DNA from: Lelliottia sp. WAP21
GTDB taxonomy: Bacteria; Pseudomonadota; Gammaproteobacteria; Enterobacterales; Enterobacteriaceae
Assembly: GCF_020532665.2 (NCBI RefSeq)
Contig: NZ_JAIWPG020000010.1
Coordinates: forward strand, 108,690-172,689
DNA: 64,000 bases
Direction: 5' to 3'
The position numbers and the translations under genes were made by a program. Of this stretch, positions 42,793-53,463 are shown in pieces (positions within the stretch are counted from its first letter, which is position 1; every line of letters begins with the position of its first letter). The notes under the pieces are model-generated. The model was given only the letters and a program-made list of their open reading frames with translations, did no database searches and was not told where the DNA came from.

Positions 42793-43746
42793 ATGCGTAT
42801 TAGCACCCAAATGATGTACGAGCAGAACATGCAAGGCATCACTAACTCTCAAAGTAAATGGTTGGGCTACGGTGAGCAGATGGCAACGGGCAAGAAAGTG
42901 AACCGTCCATCAGACGATCCGATCGCAGCGTCTCAGGCTGTTGTCTTATCGCAGTCACAGGCGCAGAACAGTCAGTTTTCTCTGGCACGTACCTTTGCCA
43001 CCCAGCGTGTTTCTCTTGAGGAGAGCGTGCTGGGGCAGGTAACGACCGCGATTCAGTCTGCTCAGGAAAAAATCGTCTATGCCGGAAACGGAACGCTTTC
43101 CGACGTAGACCGCGCGTCACTGGCAACGGATTTACAGGGTATTCGCGATCAGCTACTCAATCTGGCTAACAGTACTGACGGTAATGGCCGTTATATCTTT
43201 GCGGGTTACAAGACGGACAGCGCCCCGTTTGACCAGACCAGTGGTGACTACAACGGTGGCGATACGGCGATCTCTCAGCAGGTTGACTCCGCGCGTACCA
43301 TGCAAATTAGCCATACCGGCAACACGGTGTTTGACAAATTCACCAGTAACGCCAAGCCTGAGCCTGCCGGGAGTACCCAGGAGACCAACCTGTTTAAAAT
43401 TCTCGATTCAGCTATTGCCTCGCTAAATGTCCCGCTTGAGGGGGATGAAGCGAAGGGTGAGGCCTTGACCGCCAGTATCGATAAAGCAAACCGTGGACTG
43501 AGCAACTCGCTGGATAACGTTCTGACCGTTCGCGCGGATCTGGGTACCAAACTGAACGAGTTGAATAAACTTGATGCCCTGGGTGATGACCGTGCGCTGG
43601 GTCTGTCGCAACAGATGAGCGATCTGGTCGATGTGGACTGGAACTCAGCGATTTCGTCTTACACCATGCAGCAGGCTGCTCTCCAGGCATCCTATAAAGC
43701 ATTTAGCGATATGCAGGGGATGTCTCTGTTCCAGCTTAATAAATAG
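42793..43746 (+). CDS. flgL: Flagellar hook-filament junction protein FlgL (HAP3)
   Basis: FlgL is the second junction protein and contacts flagellin. It has 317 residues; N-terminal MRISTQMMYEQNMQGITNSQ and GKKVNRPSDDPIAASQA are conserved. It follows flgK by 14 bp and is closed by a strong terminator, beyond which the gene order leaves that of E. coli. Confidence 0.96.
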   Translation: MRISTQMMYEQNMQGITNSQSKWLGYGEQMATGKKVNRPSDDPIAASQAVVLSQSQAQNSQFSLARTFATQRVSLEESVLGQVTTAIQSAQEKIVYAGNGTLSDVDRASLATDLQGIRDQLLNLANSTDGNGRYIFAGYKTDSAPFDQTSGDYNGGDTAISQQVDSARTMQISHTGNTVFDKFTSNAKPEPAGSTQETNLFKILDSAIASLNVPLEGDEAKGEALTASIDKANRGLSNSLDNVLTVRADLGTKLNELNKLDALGDDRALGLSQQMSDLVDVDWNSAISSYTMQQAALQASYKAFSDMQGMSLFQLNK

Positions 43747-43790
43747 TTTTTGACCTTTAGAACATGTCTTGAAACTGGATATGTTTTGTC

Positions 43791-43824
43791 TGCCCAATCC
43801 GTTATGCGGATTGGGCATTTTTTT
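43791..43824 (+). terminator. Terminator of flgKL
   Basis: TGCCCAATCCG-TTATG-CGGATTGGGCA (43791-43817) is an 11-bp perfect stem followed by T7. It overlaps the stop codon of the convergent MFS gene. Confidence 0.92.
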
Positions 43825-45037
43825 AGCGGGATGCCACCGACAGGCGCTTCACACGCGCACTCTCACTGAGACGAATCAGGAAGGCAATGCCACCACATGC
43901 GGTAGCCAGCGCCACTACGCCCGACCAACCCGCGAGGGTATAAATCTTGCTGCCCAGGGCCGAGCCCAGCGCCATGCCGATAAAGATAACCGTAAACAAC
44001 AGCGCGTTAAGACGGCCCCGCGCCTGGGGTTCCAGACTGTAGACCAGATTCTGATGCGCCACGAGGCTCGACTGCAGACCGAGATCGAAGCCCACGGCAG
44101 CGAGGGCAATCAGGATGAGCTGGCCATGAACGCCTAGCGCGGGCATCAGGAACATCAGCGCGAATGAGACGGTCACCATCAGGGCACCCAGCTGTGTCAC
44201 TTTGCCTGCCCCTAATTTGTCGGCAAGCCCACCGGCCAACGGTGCCGCGAGCGCTCCGGCCGCACCTGCAATCCCGTAACCACCCGCCACGGCGCTGCCA
44301 AGGTGGAATCGCTCCAGTAACATCACGGCAAGGGTAGACCAGAAGGCGCTAAAAGCGACAGAGAGAAACCCCTGCGCCAGCGCCGCACGGCGCAAGGCCG
44401 GATAACGACGCCATAACTGTTCCATGGAGCGCATCAGCGCAGGATAGCTAAGGGTAGAGTGCGCCGTGAAACGGGGTAAGACGGCCCACAACACCACGCC
44501 GATCATGGCGATGCTGGCGGAGGCGAGTTGATACATCACACGCCAGCCGAAAGCGTCGCCAACCACGCCGCTGACGGTTCGGGAGAGTAAAATCCCCAAC
44601 AGCAGACCCGTCATAACGGTGCCGACGGTTTTACCCTGTTTACCTTCAGGAGCCAGGATGGCTGCCGCAGGCACAATATCTTGCGCCATGGTTGCCGCCA
44701 TCCCCATCAGCAGACTGACCAGCAAGAGGGAGTGGAGGCTACCCGTCAGACTACAGCCCAACAGAAAGAGCGCCAGCGCCGCGCTTTTGAGCAGGATTAA
44801 GGTGCGACGGTCGTGACGATCGCCCAGCGGAAGCAGAAACAATATGCCCAGTGCATAGCCTGCCTGAGTCAGGGTAGGGACCAGACCCATACCTTCAATA
44901 CTTAAATGCAGATCGGCGCCCATTAACGGTAATAATGGCTGAGCGTAATAGAGCGCGGCGACGCTAAATCCTGCTCCAAGCGCCAGGATAAAAATAACCC
45001 AGCGGCTAACGGACTGAAGGTGATTGGCGGTGTGCAT
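43823..45037 (-). CDS. MFS transporter (drug:proton antiporter-like)
   Basis: This 404-residue, 12-helix major facilitator has motif A as LPLGDRHDRRTLILL after helix 2 and a second half with AGGLADKLGAGKV. The overall pattern (AALYYAQPLLPLMGADLHLS at the N-terminus; LLGILLSRTVSGVVGDAFGWR) resembles bacterial DHA1-type exporters such as the YgaY/YnfM-like group. Substrate unknown. It is divergent from a LysR regulator 109 bp away, a common arrangement for inducible efflux. The pair is not found at this place in E. coli. Confidence 0.88.
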   Translation of the reverse strand: MHTANHLQSVSRWVIFILALGAGFSVAALYYAQPLLPLMGADLHLSIEGMGLVPTLTQAGYALGILFLLPLGDRHDRRTLILLKSAALALFLLGCSLTGSLHSLLLVSLLMGMAATMAQDIVPAAAILAPEGKQGKTVGTVMTGLLLGILLSRTVSGVVGDAFGWRVMYQLASASIAMIGVVLWAVLPRFTAHSTLSYPALMRSMEQLWRRYPALRRAALAQGFLSVAFSAFWSTLAVMLLERFHLGSAVAGGYGIAGAAGALAAPLAGGLADKLGAGKVTQLGALMVTVSFALMFLMPALGVHGQLILIALAAVGFDLGLQSSLVAHQNLVYSLEPQARGRLNALLFTVIFIGMALGSALGSKIYTLAGWSGVVALATACGGIAFLIRLSESARVKRLSVASR

Positions 45038-45118
45038 AAGAATGTCCTCAATAGTGGTGTGAGGCTATTTTTCCCGATCGATGCTTGCGACGGTAGCCAG
45101 CCTGGTGGTAAAACGCTT

Positions 45119-45133
45119 ATACGTCAGACGTAT
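45119..45133. promoter_or_regulatory. Palindromic operator candidate with T-N11-A core
   Basis: ATACGT-CAG-ACGTAT is a perfect 6-3-6 inverted repeat in the MFS/LysR intergenic region. It includes T(45120)-N11-A(45132), the LysR-box pattern. It lies 13 bp before the chosen LysR start, suggesting autorepression, and 80-95 bp upstream of the MFS start. Confidence 0.65.
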
Positions 45134-45146
45134 GGTAATGCTCTTT

Positions 45147-46085
45147 ATGAATCGAAAAGAACGTATAGACAGGGTTGAGTTGATGCGAACATTTGTGCGT
45201 ATCGTCGAGACCGGTTCGTTATCCGCCGCGGCCCGTCAGCTCGCGACCACGCAGGCGACGGTGAGCCGTCGATTGCAGTCGCTTGAAACAATATTGGGTG
45301 TGCGTTTATTGCTGCGCACAACGCATGCCACTAAACTTACCGATGAGGGTGAACGGTGCTATCAACATGCCAGGCGCGTCATCGACAGCTGGCTGGCGCT
45401 GGAAGATGAGGTTGGTCAGTCTGAAGATGAGCCGGTCGGCACCCTGCGTGTTCGCGCCCCGCATGCGTTTGGTCAGGAGCAGTTGCTAAAGCCGCTGGCC
45501 CGGTTTCTGGATCGGTATCCGCAACTTACCGTCGAGTGGATGCTCAACGATAAATCGGTCGACTTCCTGAGCGATAACATTGACTGCGCGATCCGCGTCG
45601 GTGCCGACGTTGACCCCGCGACGGTCTCGGTGCTGTTAGCCGAAGTTCCCCGACTTATCGTGGCATCGCCCCAGTTGCTGGAACGCTATCAACCCATCGC
45701 TTCGCCAGAGGACCTGGCCGCGTTACCCTGGATTGCGCTCAATACCTTTTACCGCCACCATATCGAGCTTTATGACGGGATCGACGCGCAACCCGCACGG
45801 GTATCCATTACTGCCCGATTAAGTACGGACAGCTTGTATGTGACGCGAAGTATGGCGTTAATCGGGCAGGGCGTTGCTGCCGTTTCGGCCTGGACGGTGG
45901 AAGAGGATATCCGTGAGGGAAGGCTGGTGCATCTTCTTCCGCAGTGGCAACCCGCCCCGCTTCCTGTACATCTTGTTTATCCATGGTCGCGCTACTATCC
46001 TGCGCGATTACGACGGTTTCTGGAGATAATGCGAGAAGTTATGCCGCAAATAGCCGGAATGCGCTATCCGGTGCGCGGGCAATAA
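45147..46085 (+). CDS. LysR-type transcriptional regulator, divergent from the MFS gene
   Basis: From ATG 45147 (MNRKERIDRVELMRTFVRIVE) it has 312 residues. The N-terminal winged helix-turn-helix is complete (GSLSAAARQLATTQATVSRRLQSLE), and the effector domain follows (GTLRVRAPHAFGQEQLLKPL; MALIGQGVAAVSAWTVEEDIREGRLV), of the CrgA/AaeR-like branch. Other in-frame starts exist at 45081, 45132 and 45138, but no clear ribosome site decides. It likely controls the divergent MFS gene; the ligand is unknown. Confidence 0.9.
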   Translation: MNRKERIDRVELMRTFVRIVETGSLSAAARQLATTQATVSRRLQSLETILGVRLLLRTTHATKLTDEGERCYQHARRVIDSWLALEDEVGQSEDEPVGTLRVRAPHAFGQEQLLKPLARFLDRYPQLTVEWMLNDKSVDFLSDNIDCAIRVGADVDPATVSVLLAEVPRLIVASPQLLERYQPIASPEDLAALPWIALNTFYRHHIELYDGIDAQPARVSITARLSTDSLYVTRSMALIGQGVAAVSAWTVEEDIREGRLVHLLPQWQPAPLPVHLVYPWSRYYPARLRRFLEIMREVMPQIAGMRYPVRGQ

Positions 46086-46112
46086 AAAAGCCGACCCTTG
46101 GGTCGGCTTTTT
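46085..46112. terminator. Bidirectional terminator between the LysR gene and rne
   Basis: GCCGACCC-TT-GGGTCGGC (46090-46107) is flanked by A-run and T-run, suiting both convergent genes. Confidence 0.9.
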
Positions 46113-46126
46113 AACGTGTTGAAGGG

Positions 46127-49100
46127 TTATTCAACCGGGTCTGGACGTGTCGCAGGTGCGGTTGCCTGGTGAGTCGCACTGTGACCACCCGCAGCACCTT
46201 TACCTTCAAAATCAAAGGCAGGGCGCACCCAGCTGCTTTGACGTGGTGCTTCTGGCTGATATTCCGGCGCAGGTGCACGCGTCATTGGCGCTGTGGCGGT
46301 ACGATTGCGCGCTGTCACAACGGCTACAGGTTCAGGCTTCACTTCAGGTTCCGGTGCGGCTACAGGCGCCTGTGGCGCTTCGACCGCCACTTCAGCCACG
46401 GTGACCACTTCTTCTGGTGCAGCCGTTTCAGCCGGAGCCGGTTCTGCTTCAACAACGGTTTCAGCCGTCACGGTTTCAACCGGCGCAGCGGCCTGAACGT
46501 CCTCAACGATGTGTTGAGCCACAGCGGTATCTTCTTGTGCGATAACCTGTGGTTGCTCATCAACCGGCGCAGCAATGACTTCCGGATGCGTGGTTTCAAT
46601 GTTTACGTCTTCCACGACAGGCTGTTCAGCTGCAACGGTTTGCACGGCTTCAGCTTCAACGACGACTGGCGTCGCTTCAGGCGCAGCAATCGGTGCGTAG
46701 GTCGTCTGTTCAACGGTTTCCGCAACGACCGGGTTCTGCGCAGCCACGCTTTGCTCTTCAACCTGCTGTTCCTGAGGGCGTGCAACAGGATAACGGATCC
46801 AGACTTTGCCTGATGCCATTTCTGGTGAAGCGCAGGCTACGGCCAGCGGCATGGCAGACTGCGTTGGGTAACGTTCGTCACGATAACGACGACGACGCTG
46901 ACCACTCACGCGCAGATGACGTGGGGAACGGCGAGAACGACGCGGCATGCCGTTGTTGTCACGCGCTTCAGCAGTCTCTTCCTGTTCAGATACGGTGTCG
47001 ACAACCGCTGGCAGATCCAGTTTCGCAACCTGGGTATTCTGCGCCACCTCAGCAACAGGTTCAGTCACTGCGATAACGGTCTCTGCAGTCTGCTCGGATT
47101 CATAACGCACTTTCTGAGACAGTTGACGCTGCTTACGACGTGGCATGACCTGGACGCGTTCTTCCTGCTCAGCGTCCTGCTCGACCGGCTCTTCACGGCT
47201 AACAACTTTAACTTCCTGCTGCGCCTGACGCTTATCGTCATTGCGGCGACGGTTGCGCTCGCGACGTGGTTGCTGCTCGTCACGCTGTTTCGGTTTGTCA
47301 GACTCATCGCCCGCTGGCTGGCGGATTTCGCGCTCTTCCACGTTCTGCTGTGGTTTCTCACGACGGTTACGACGGTTATCCTCACGCGGTTCGCGGCCTT
47401 CATTATTGTCGGAACGGTTATCGCGACGCTCGTTACGCTCGTTGCGATCGCCACGGTCATTGCGATCGTTGCGGTCACGTCGGTTGTTCTGACGCTTGCG
47501 ACGGTCCTGAGGACGCTCTTTTTTCTCTTCTTTCGGTACCACTACCGGCTCGACAGGCTTCGCTTCTTCACCGGCAAACAGCTTCTTCAGTGCGGTGAGG
47601 AAACGGCTCAACAGGCCAGGTTCAGAGGATTCAGGTTGACTCTCCGCAGCGGTCGTTTTCTGCGCGGCAGGCTTGGCAGCCACTTTTTCCTGAGCCACTT
47701 CAGGTGGTGCTTCAGGCATGATGAAGGTCGCCAGTGCTGGCTGCTCAGGCAGCTTGCGCTCAGCCGGCTCTTCATCAGATGGCATAGCCATCTCTTCTTC
47801 ATGCAGTTTAGGCAGCAGGTAGCTCAGCGTGGAGGTTTCTTCACCTTTGCGAACGCGCAGTACGGAGTAGTGTGGCGTTTGCATCTGATCGTTTGGCACG
47901 ATAATGCAACGAACACCGCCCTGACGCGCTTCAACGGCGCTGACAGCCGCACGTTTTTCGTTCAGAAGGTAAGAGGCAATCGGGACAGGAACGATCGCAT
48001 GGACTTCTTTAGTGTTCTCTTTCAGCGCTTCTTCTTCAATCAGACGCAGAATGGAGAGCGACAGCGATTCGTTATCACGTACGGTCCCCGTGCCGGAGCA
48101 ACGTGGGCAGACATGATGACTGGATTCACCCAGTGACGGGCTAAGACGCTGACGCGACATTTCCAGCAGGCCGAAACGAGAAATATGGCTGATCTGGATA
48201 CGGGCACGGTCCTGACGAACGGCCTCACGCAGACGGTTTTCAACCGCACGCTGGTGACGCACAGGGGTCATATCGATAAAGTCGATAACGATCAGACCAC
48301 CGAGGTCGCGCAGGCGCAGCTGACGTGCAATCTCATCGGCCGCTTCGAGGTTGGTGTTGAACGCCGTTTCTTCGATATCCCCCCCACGTGTGGCACGTGC
48401 GGAGTTGATGTCGATCGCCGTAAGCGCTTCGGTGGAGTCGATAACAATGGAACCGCCGGAAGGAAGACGCACTTCACGCTGGAAGGCGGATTCAATCTGC
48501 GATTCGATTTGATAGTGGCTGAACAACGGGATCTCACCGGTGTACAGTTTAATTTTGCTGGTGAAATCAGGACGACCCAGTGCGGCGATGTGCTGGCGAG
48601 CCAGCTCAAGCACTTTCGGGTTATCAATCAGAATTTCGCCAATGTCCTGACGCAGATAGTCACGGAAAGCACGTACGATAACGTTGCTCTCCTGGTGAAT
48701 CAGGAAGGGAGCCGGGCGGTTTTCAGCGGCTTTCTGGATAGCTTCCCAGTGCTTCAGGCGGAATCCAAGATCCCACTGCAGCGCTTCCGCCGATTTGCCA
48801 ACACCGGCGGTGCGGACAATTAAGCCCATACCATCAGGCAGTTCAAGGCTGGCCAGCGCTTCTTTCAGCTCGGTACGATCATCGCCTTCGATACGACGAG
48901 AGATACCGCCCGCACGCGGGTTGTTCGGCATCAGCACCAGGTAGCTGCCTGCAAGACTAATAAAGGTTGTCAGTGCAGCGCCTTTGTTGCCACGCTCTTC
49001 TTTATCGATCTGGACAATGACTTCCTGGCCTTCGCGCAACACATCTTTAATGTTCGGACGACCATGGGAGTTATAGTTGGCAGGGAAGTATTCGCGGGCA

Positions 49101-49318
49101 ATTTCTTTAAGAGGCAGGAAACCGTGGCGTTCAGCGCCGTAATCGACGAATGCGGCCTCAAGGCTGGGTTCAATGCGGGTGATTTTACCTTTGTAAATGT
49201 TCGCTTTTTTCTGTTCGTGTCCAGGACTTTCGATATCCAGATCGTACAGGCGCTGCCCATCCACAAGGGCGACACGCAACTCTTCTTGCTGAGTTGCGTT
49301 GATTAACATTCTTTTCAT
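46127..49318 (-). CDS. rne: Ribonuclease E
   Basis: RNase E is the essential endonuclease of mRNA decay and rRNA/tRNA processing and the scaffold of the degradosome. It has 1063 residues. The N-terminal half has the S1 domain (about 35-125), the catalytic aspartates in TAIDINSA and VIDFIDMT, and the zinc link CPRCSGTG. After about 560 comes a membrane-targeting helix ([17 protein letters not shown]), then an Arg-rich RNA-binding region and the segment [19 protein letters not shown] for RhlB. Acidic Pro/Val-rich linkers and the C-terminal PNPase-binding tail (GGHSATHQ ... RPDPVE) finish it. Confidence 0.97.
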   Translation of the reverse strand: MKRMLINATQQEELRVALVDGQRLYDLDIESPGHEQKKANIYKGKITRIEPSLEAAFVDYGAERHGFLPLKEIAREYFPANYNSHGRPNIKDVLREGQEVIVQIDKEERGNKGAALTTFISLAGSYLVLMPNNPRAGGISRRIEGDDRTELKEALASLELPDGMGLIVRTAGVGKSAEALQWDLGFRLKHWEAIQKAAENRPAPFLIHQESNVIVRAFRDYLRQDIGEILIDNPKVLELARQHIAALGRPDFTSKIKLYTGEIPLFSHYQIESQIESAFQREVRLPSGGSIVIDSTEALTAIDINSARATRGGDIEETAFNTNLEAADEIARQLRLRDLGGLIVIDFIDMTPVRHQRAVENRLREAVRQDRARIQISHISRFGLLEMSRQRLSPSLGESSHHVCPRCSGTGTVRDNESLSLSILRLIEEEALKENTKEVHAIVPVPIASYLLNEKRAAVSAVEARQGGVRCIIVPNDQMQTPHYSVLRVRKGEETSTLSYLLPKLHEEEMAMPSDEEPAERKLPEQPALATFIMPEAPPEVAQEKVAAKPAAQKTTAAESQPESSEPGLLSRFLTALKKLFAGEEAKPVEPVVVPKEEKKERPQDRRKRQNNRRDRNDRNDRGDRNERNERRDNRSDNNEGREPREDNRRNRREKPQQNVEEREIRQPAGDESDKPKQRDEQQPRRERNRRRNDDKRQAQQEVKVVSREEPVEQDAEQEERVQVMPRRKQRQLSQKVRYESEQTAETVIAVTEPVAEVAQNTQVAKLDLPAVVDTVSEQEETAEARDNNGMPRRSRRSPRHLRVSGQRRRRYRDERYPTQSAMPLAVACASPEMASGKVWIRYPVARPQEQQVEEQSVAAQNPVVAETVEQTTYAPIAAPEATPVVVEAEAVQTVAAEQPVVEDVNIETTHPEVIAAPVDEQPQVIAQEDTAVAQHIVEDVQAAAPVETVTAETVVEAEPAPAETAAPEEVVTVAEVAVEAPQAPVAAPEPEVKPEPVAVVTARNRTATAPMTRAPAPEYQPEAPRQSSWVRPAFDFEGKGAAGGHSATHQATAPATRPDPVE

Positions 49319-49889
49319 CGTAACTTACTCATTATTCTTACATTGACGACTAAGCTGCGGGCAAGGTGACGCTTTCCGGGGTATGAACCGATGGCCTCGT
49401 GTCTGTTCACGTCGCCAACCTCACGGTTGTCGTACGCTTAAGAGGCGCAGAGTGTCGGTTGCCTGTATTTCATACGGAAAAACAGCGCAATTATCAGGGG
49501 AACAGCCTGGGTAAAACTCTCCAGAGAAGATTCCATTTACCGGGAAGTACTGCAACCCGCAGCCCGCTAACTGTCTGAAAGATCAATACGTCTTACGCCA
49601 TTGCTGCGTGGATGATCGGTCAGACAAAATGGGTTATTCCGTCATTAACCTTACAAAACCCAGATTTAACACGGAAAACAGTCTCATTATTCCACTGCTA
49701 ACCGGGTTATAGCAAGATGACTTTTACCAATTATCACCCGGTTACTCACAGTTTCTTCACTTCAATGCGGCGATTGCGTTAATAACCACCAAATCGATTG
49801 CGTAAAAGTGTTGTACCCAGGATGAAACTCAATATAAGCATAGAAAAATGAGTGGCGCTAATGGCTGACGATATTTAGAATCGCCAACC
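49319..49889. other. rne-rluC divergent intergenic region with rne leader
   Basis: This 571-bp region has no credible gene. By comparison with E. coli, the first 360 bp or so from rne form the 5' leader through which RNase E controls its own mRNA. A small hairpin CAACC-TCAC-GGTTG (49416-49429) and a further purine-rich stretch before the start (AATAATGAGTAAG on the minus strand) are seen, but I cannot assign the individual autoregulatory stems. The rluC promoter lies in the AT-rich right part. Confidence 0.55.
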
Positions 49890-50837
49890 ATGAAAACAGA
49901 GACTCCATCGGTAAAAATGGTTGCGATCGCGGATGATGAAGCGGGGCAACGAATCGACAACTTTTTACGTACCCAATTAAAGGGTGTGCCAAAAAGTATG
50001 ATTTATCGCATCTTGCGTAAGGGCGAGGTGCGGGTAAATAAAAAACGCGTGAAGCCAGAGTACAAACTGGAAGCGGGCGACGAAATCCGCATACCTCCCG
50101 TTCGTGTTGCTGAACGCGAAGAAGAGGGTGTATCACCCAAGCTGCAAAAGGTGGCCGCGCTGAGTGACGTTATCCTCTACGAAGACGATCACATTCTGGT
50201 GCTGAACAAACCCTCAGGTACCGCTGTCCATGGCGGCAGCGGTCTGAGCTTTGGCGTTATTGAAGGATTGCGGGCGCTGCGTCCTGATGCACGATTCCTT
50301 GAGCTGGTTCATCGTCTGGACCGGGATACCTCTGGTGTGCTGCTGGTGGCCAAAAAGCGTTCGGCCCTGCGTTCGCTCCATGAACAGTTACGTGAAAAAG
50401 GCATGCAGAAGGATTATCTGGCGCTGGTTCGTGGACAGTGGCAGTCGCATGTGAAAGTAGTGCAGGCGCCGTTGCTGAAAAATATACTGCAGAGCGGTGA
50501 ACGTATTGTGCGGGTAAATCAGGAAGGCAAGCCCTCTGAGACCCGCTTTAAAGTGGAAGAGCGCTATGCGTTCGCCACGCTGGTGCGTTGCAGTCCGGTC
50601 ACCGGCCGTACCCACCAGATCCGTGTGCATACCCAGTATGCGGGCCATCCGATTGCGTTTGATGACCGCTACGGCGATCGTGAATTTGATAAGCAACTGG
50701 CGGGTACGGGGCTGTCTCGTCTCTTCCTGCATGCGGCCGCACTGACGTTCACCCATCCGAATACCGGGGAAACGCTGCGTATCGAAGCGCCGATGGACGC
50801 CCAACTCAAACGTTGTCTGACGGTTCTGCGCGGCTAA
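49890..50837 (+). CDS. rluC: 23S rRNA pseudouridine synthase RluC
   Basis: RluC converts U955, U2504 and U2580 of 23S rRNA to pseudouridine. It has 315 residues. The N-terminal S4 RNA-binding domain (QRIDNFLRTQLKGVPKSMIYRILRKGEVRVN) is followed by the catalytic domain with Asp144 in HRLDRDTSG. RTHQIRVH is the other family motif. It is closed by a terminator. Confidence 0.97.
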   Translation: MKTETPSVKMVAIADDEAGQRIDNFLRTQLKGVPKSMIYRILRKGEVRVNKKRVKPEYKLEAGDEIRIPPVRVAEREEEGVSPKLQKVAALSDVILYEDDHILVLNKPSGTAVHGGSGLSFGVIEGLRALRPDARFLELVHRLDRDTSGVLLVAKKRSALRSLHEQLREKGMQKDYLALVRGQWQSHVKVVQAPLLKNILQSGERIVRVNQEGKPSETRFKVEERYAFATLVRCSPVTGRTHQIRVHTQYAGHPIAFDDRYGDREFDKQLAGTGLSRLFLHAAALTFTHPNTGETLRIEAPMDAQLKRCLTVLRG

Positions 50838-50846
50838 GGTAAACGT

Positions 50847-50873
50847 AAAACGGCAATGAACGTTGCCGTTTTT
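50847..50873 (+). terminator. Terminator of rluC
   Basis: AACGGCAA-TGAACG-TTGCCGTT (50849-50870) is followed by TTT and preceded by an A-run. Confidence 0.85.
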
Positions 50874-50883
50874 AATGTTTGCT

Positions 50884-50904
50884 CCCTCTCCCTGTGCGCG
50901 AGGG
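50884..50904 (-). repeat. Degenerate copy of the CCCTCTCCC palindrome
   Basis: CCCTCTCCCTGTGCGCGAGGG on the plus strand, read on the other strand, has ACAGGGAGAGGG as in the 1769-1790 element, but the opposite arm is decayed. It lies just after rluC and next to the yceF stop. Confidence 0.45.
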
Positions 50905-50906
50905 CA

Positions 50907-51491
50907 TCACGCCGTCAGCGGGTTATACGCCTCACGTCTCAGCATCTGGCACAGCGCAATCAGCGGTAGCCCCACCAGAGCGTTGGGATCGCGTCCGTCC
51001 AGCTTTTCAAAGAGCGCTATACCTAATCCTTCACTTTTAAAGCTTCCCGCGCAGTCAAGCGGGCGTTCCCGGCGCACGTAGTCGCTAATCTCCTGCTCGC
51101 TCAAATGGCGGAAGTGGACGTCAAACGGTTCGCACTCCGTTTGCAGATGGCCCGTCGCGGAGTTGTAAAGCGCAAGACCCGTATAGAAGGTGACAATATT
51201 GCCTCGTGCACGCATCAGCTGCTGGCAGGCGTTGGCCTCGGTGTGGGGTTTTCCGGCGATCTCTCCATCAAGGACACAAACCTGGTCCGATCCTATAATC
51301 AAATGATGGGGATACCGGGTGGCCAGACTTTGCGCCTTCTCTTTGGCCAGACGAAGCACCAGATTACGTGGCGATTCAGCAGGTTGTGGCGTTTCGTCGG
51401 TGTCTGGCGCAGCGCATTCGAAAGGAATGCCCAGCTTCTCAAGCAACATGCGGCGGTAGGGTGAAGTGGAGGCAAGAATAAGATTTGGCAT
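50907..51491 (-). CDS. yceF: 7-methyl-GTP pyrophosphatase YceF (Maf-like)
   Basis: This nucleotide pyrophosphatase of the Maf family hydrolyses m7GTP and so cleans up modified nucleotides. It has 194 residues, the E. coli length. The N-terminal family motif is [18 protein letters not shown]; the central DETP and [20 protein letters not shown] motifs, with the catalytic aspartate, and GFKSEGLG-like [14 protein letters not shown] are present. It is divergent from yceD. Confidence 0.95.
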   Translation of the reverse strand: MPNLILASTSPYRRMLLEKLGIPFECAAPDTDETPQPAESPRNLVLRLAKEKAQSLATRYPHHLIIGSDQVCVLDGEIAGKPHTEANACQQLMRARGNIVTFYTGLALYNSATGHLQTECEPFDVHFRHLSEQEISDYVRRERPLDCAGSFKSEGLGIALFEKLDGRDPNALVGLPLIALCQMLRREAYNPLTA

Positions 51492-52153
<662 letters not shown>

Positions 52154-52157
52154 TTGA

Positions 52158-52343
<186 letters not shown>

Positions 52344-52422
52344 TCACGCGCAAGCGTGATGAAGCTTAGTGAGGATTTCCCCAGGCAACTGGGGAAACAC
52401 CAAACCAGGCAGTGACGACACC

Positions 52423-53457
52423 TTGACACGTCTAACCCTGGCGTTAGATGTCATGGGGGGAGATTTTGGCCCATCCGTGACAGTGCCTGCAGCTTTGCAG
52501 GCACTGAATTCTAATTCGCAACTCACACTTCTTTTAGTCGGTAATCCCGACGCAATCACGCCATTACTCGCAAAAGCTGACTTCGAACAACGTTCACGTC
52601 TGCAGATTATTCCTGCGCAGTCAGTTATTGCAAGTGATGCCCGGCCATCGCAAGCCGTGCGTAACAGCCGCGGAACGTCCATGCGGATCGCGCTGGACCT
52701 GGTCAAAGAAGGGCGCGCGCAAGCGTGCGTCAGCGCGGGGAATACCGGTGCGCTGATGGGACTGGCTAAATTATTGCTCAAACCCATTGACGGTATTGAG
52801 CGTCCGGCGCTGGTGACGGTGTTGCCTCATCAGCAAAAGGGCAAAACGGTGGTCCTCGACCTGGGGGCCAACGTCGATTGTGACAGTACCATGCTGGCGC
52901 AGTTTGCCGTGATGGGATCGGTGCTGGCAGAAGAAGTCGTCGGGATAAAAAATCCTCGCGTCGCGTTATTAAACATTGGTGAAGAAGAGACGAAAGGTCT
53001 CGACAGCATCCGCGAGGCGGCGGAAATTTTAAAATCAGTCCCCTCGATCAACTATATTGGATATCTTGAAGCCAACGAGTTGCTGACCGGAAAAACGGAT
53101 GTGCTGGTGTGTGATGGATTTACCGGCAACGTGACGTTAAAAACGATGGAAGGGGTGGTGAGGATGTTCCTTTCGCTGCTGAAATCGCAGGGAGAAGGGA
53201 AAAAAAGGTCCTGGTGGCTGATTATTTTAAAGCGTTGGTTACAAAAAAGCCTGACGCGGCGATTCAGTCACCTCAACCCCGACCAGTATAATGGCGCCTG
53301 TCTGTTAGGATTGCGCGGCACGGTGATAAAGAGTCATGGTGCAGCCAATCAGCGAGCGTTTACCGTCGCCATTGAACAGGCAGTGCAGGCGGTGCAGCGA
53401 CAAGTCCCACAGCGGATTGCCGCTCGCCTGGAATCTGTATTAGCAAAAAGTGACTGA
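52423..53457 (+). CDS. plsX: Phosphate acyltransferase PlsX
   Basis: PlsX makes acyl-phosphate from acyl-ACP at the membrane, the first step toward glycerolipids. The likely start is TTG 52423 ([19 protein letters not shown]), the same as the E. coli TTG start, giving 344 residues; a GTG at 52369 would add 18 residues. The family motif DVMGGDFGP and the substrate-binding loop [10 protein letters not shown] are visible, and the C-terminus ends earlier than the E. coli protein. fabH starts 6 bp later. Confidence 0.94.
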   Translation: MTRLTLALDVMGGDFGPSVTVPAALQALNSNSQLTLLLVGNPDAITPLLAKADFEQRSRLQIIPAQSVIASDARPSQAVRNSRGTSMRIALDLVKEGRAQACVSAGNTGALMGLAKLLLKPIDGIERPALVTVLPHQQKGKTVVLDLGANVDCDSTMLAQFAVMGSVLAEEVVGIKNPRVALLNIGEEETKGLDSIREAAEILKSVPSINYIGYLEANELLTGKTDVLVCDGFTGNVTLKTMEGVVRMFLSLLKSQGEGKKRSWWLIILKRWLQKSLTRRFSHLNPDQYNGACLLGLRGTVIKSHGAANQRAFTVAIEQAVQAVQRQVPQRIAARLESVLAKSD

Positions 53458-53463
53458 GCGTAC

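Noticed and set aside
43823..46085. Genomic island or mobile element at flgL-rne
   Set aside because: No integrase, transposase, tRNA end, direct repeats or composition shift is seen; only an ordinary gene pair between terminators.
46916..48136. A 406-codon plus-strand frame opposite the rne scaffold region
   Set aside because: Its Leu/Phe/Thr/Val-rich product looks like membrane protein only because it is complementary to Arg/Glu-rich RNase E codons. rne is intact.
49858..50136. A 92-codon minus-strand frame over the rluC start (place of E. coli yceQ)
   Set aside because: Antisense to the conserved rluC start with no protein family; the E. coli annotation in this place is itself doubtful.
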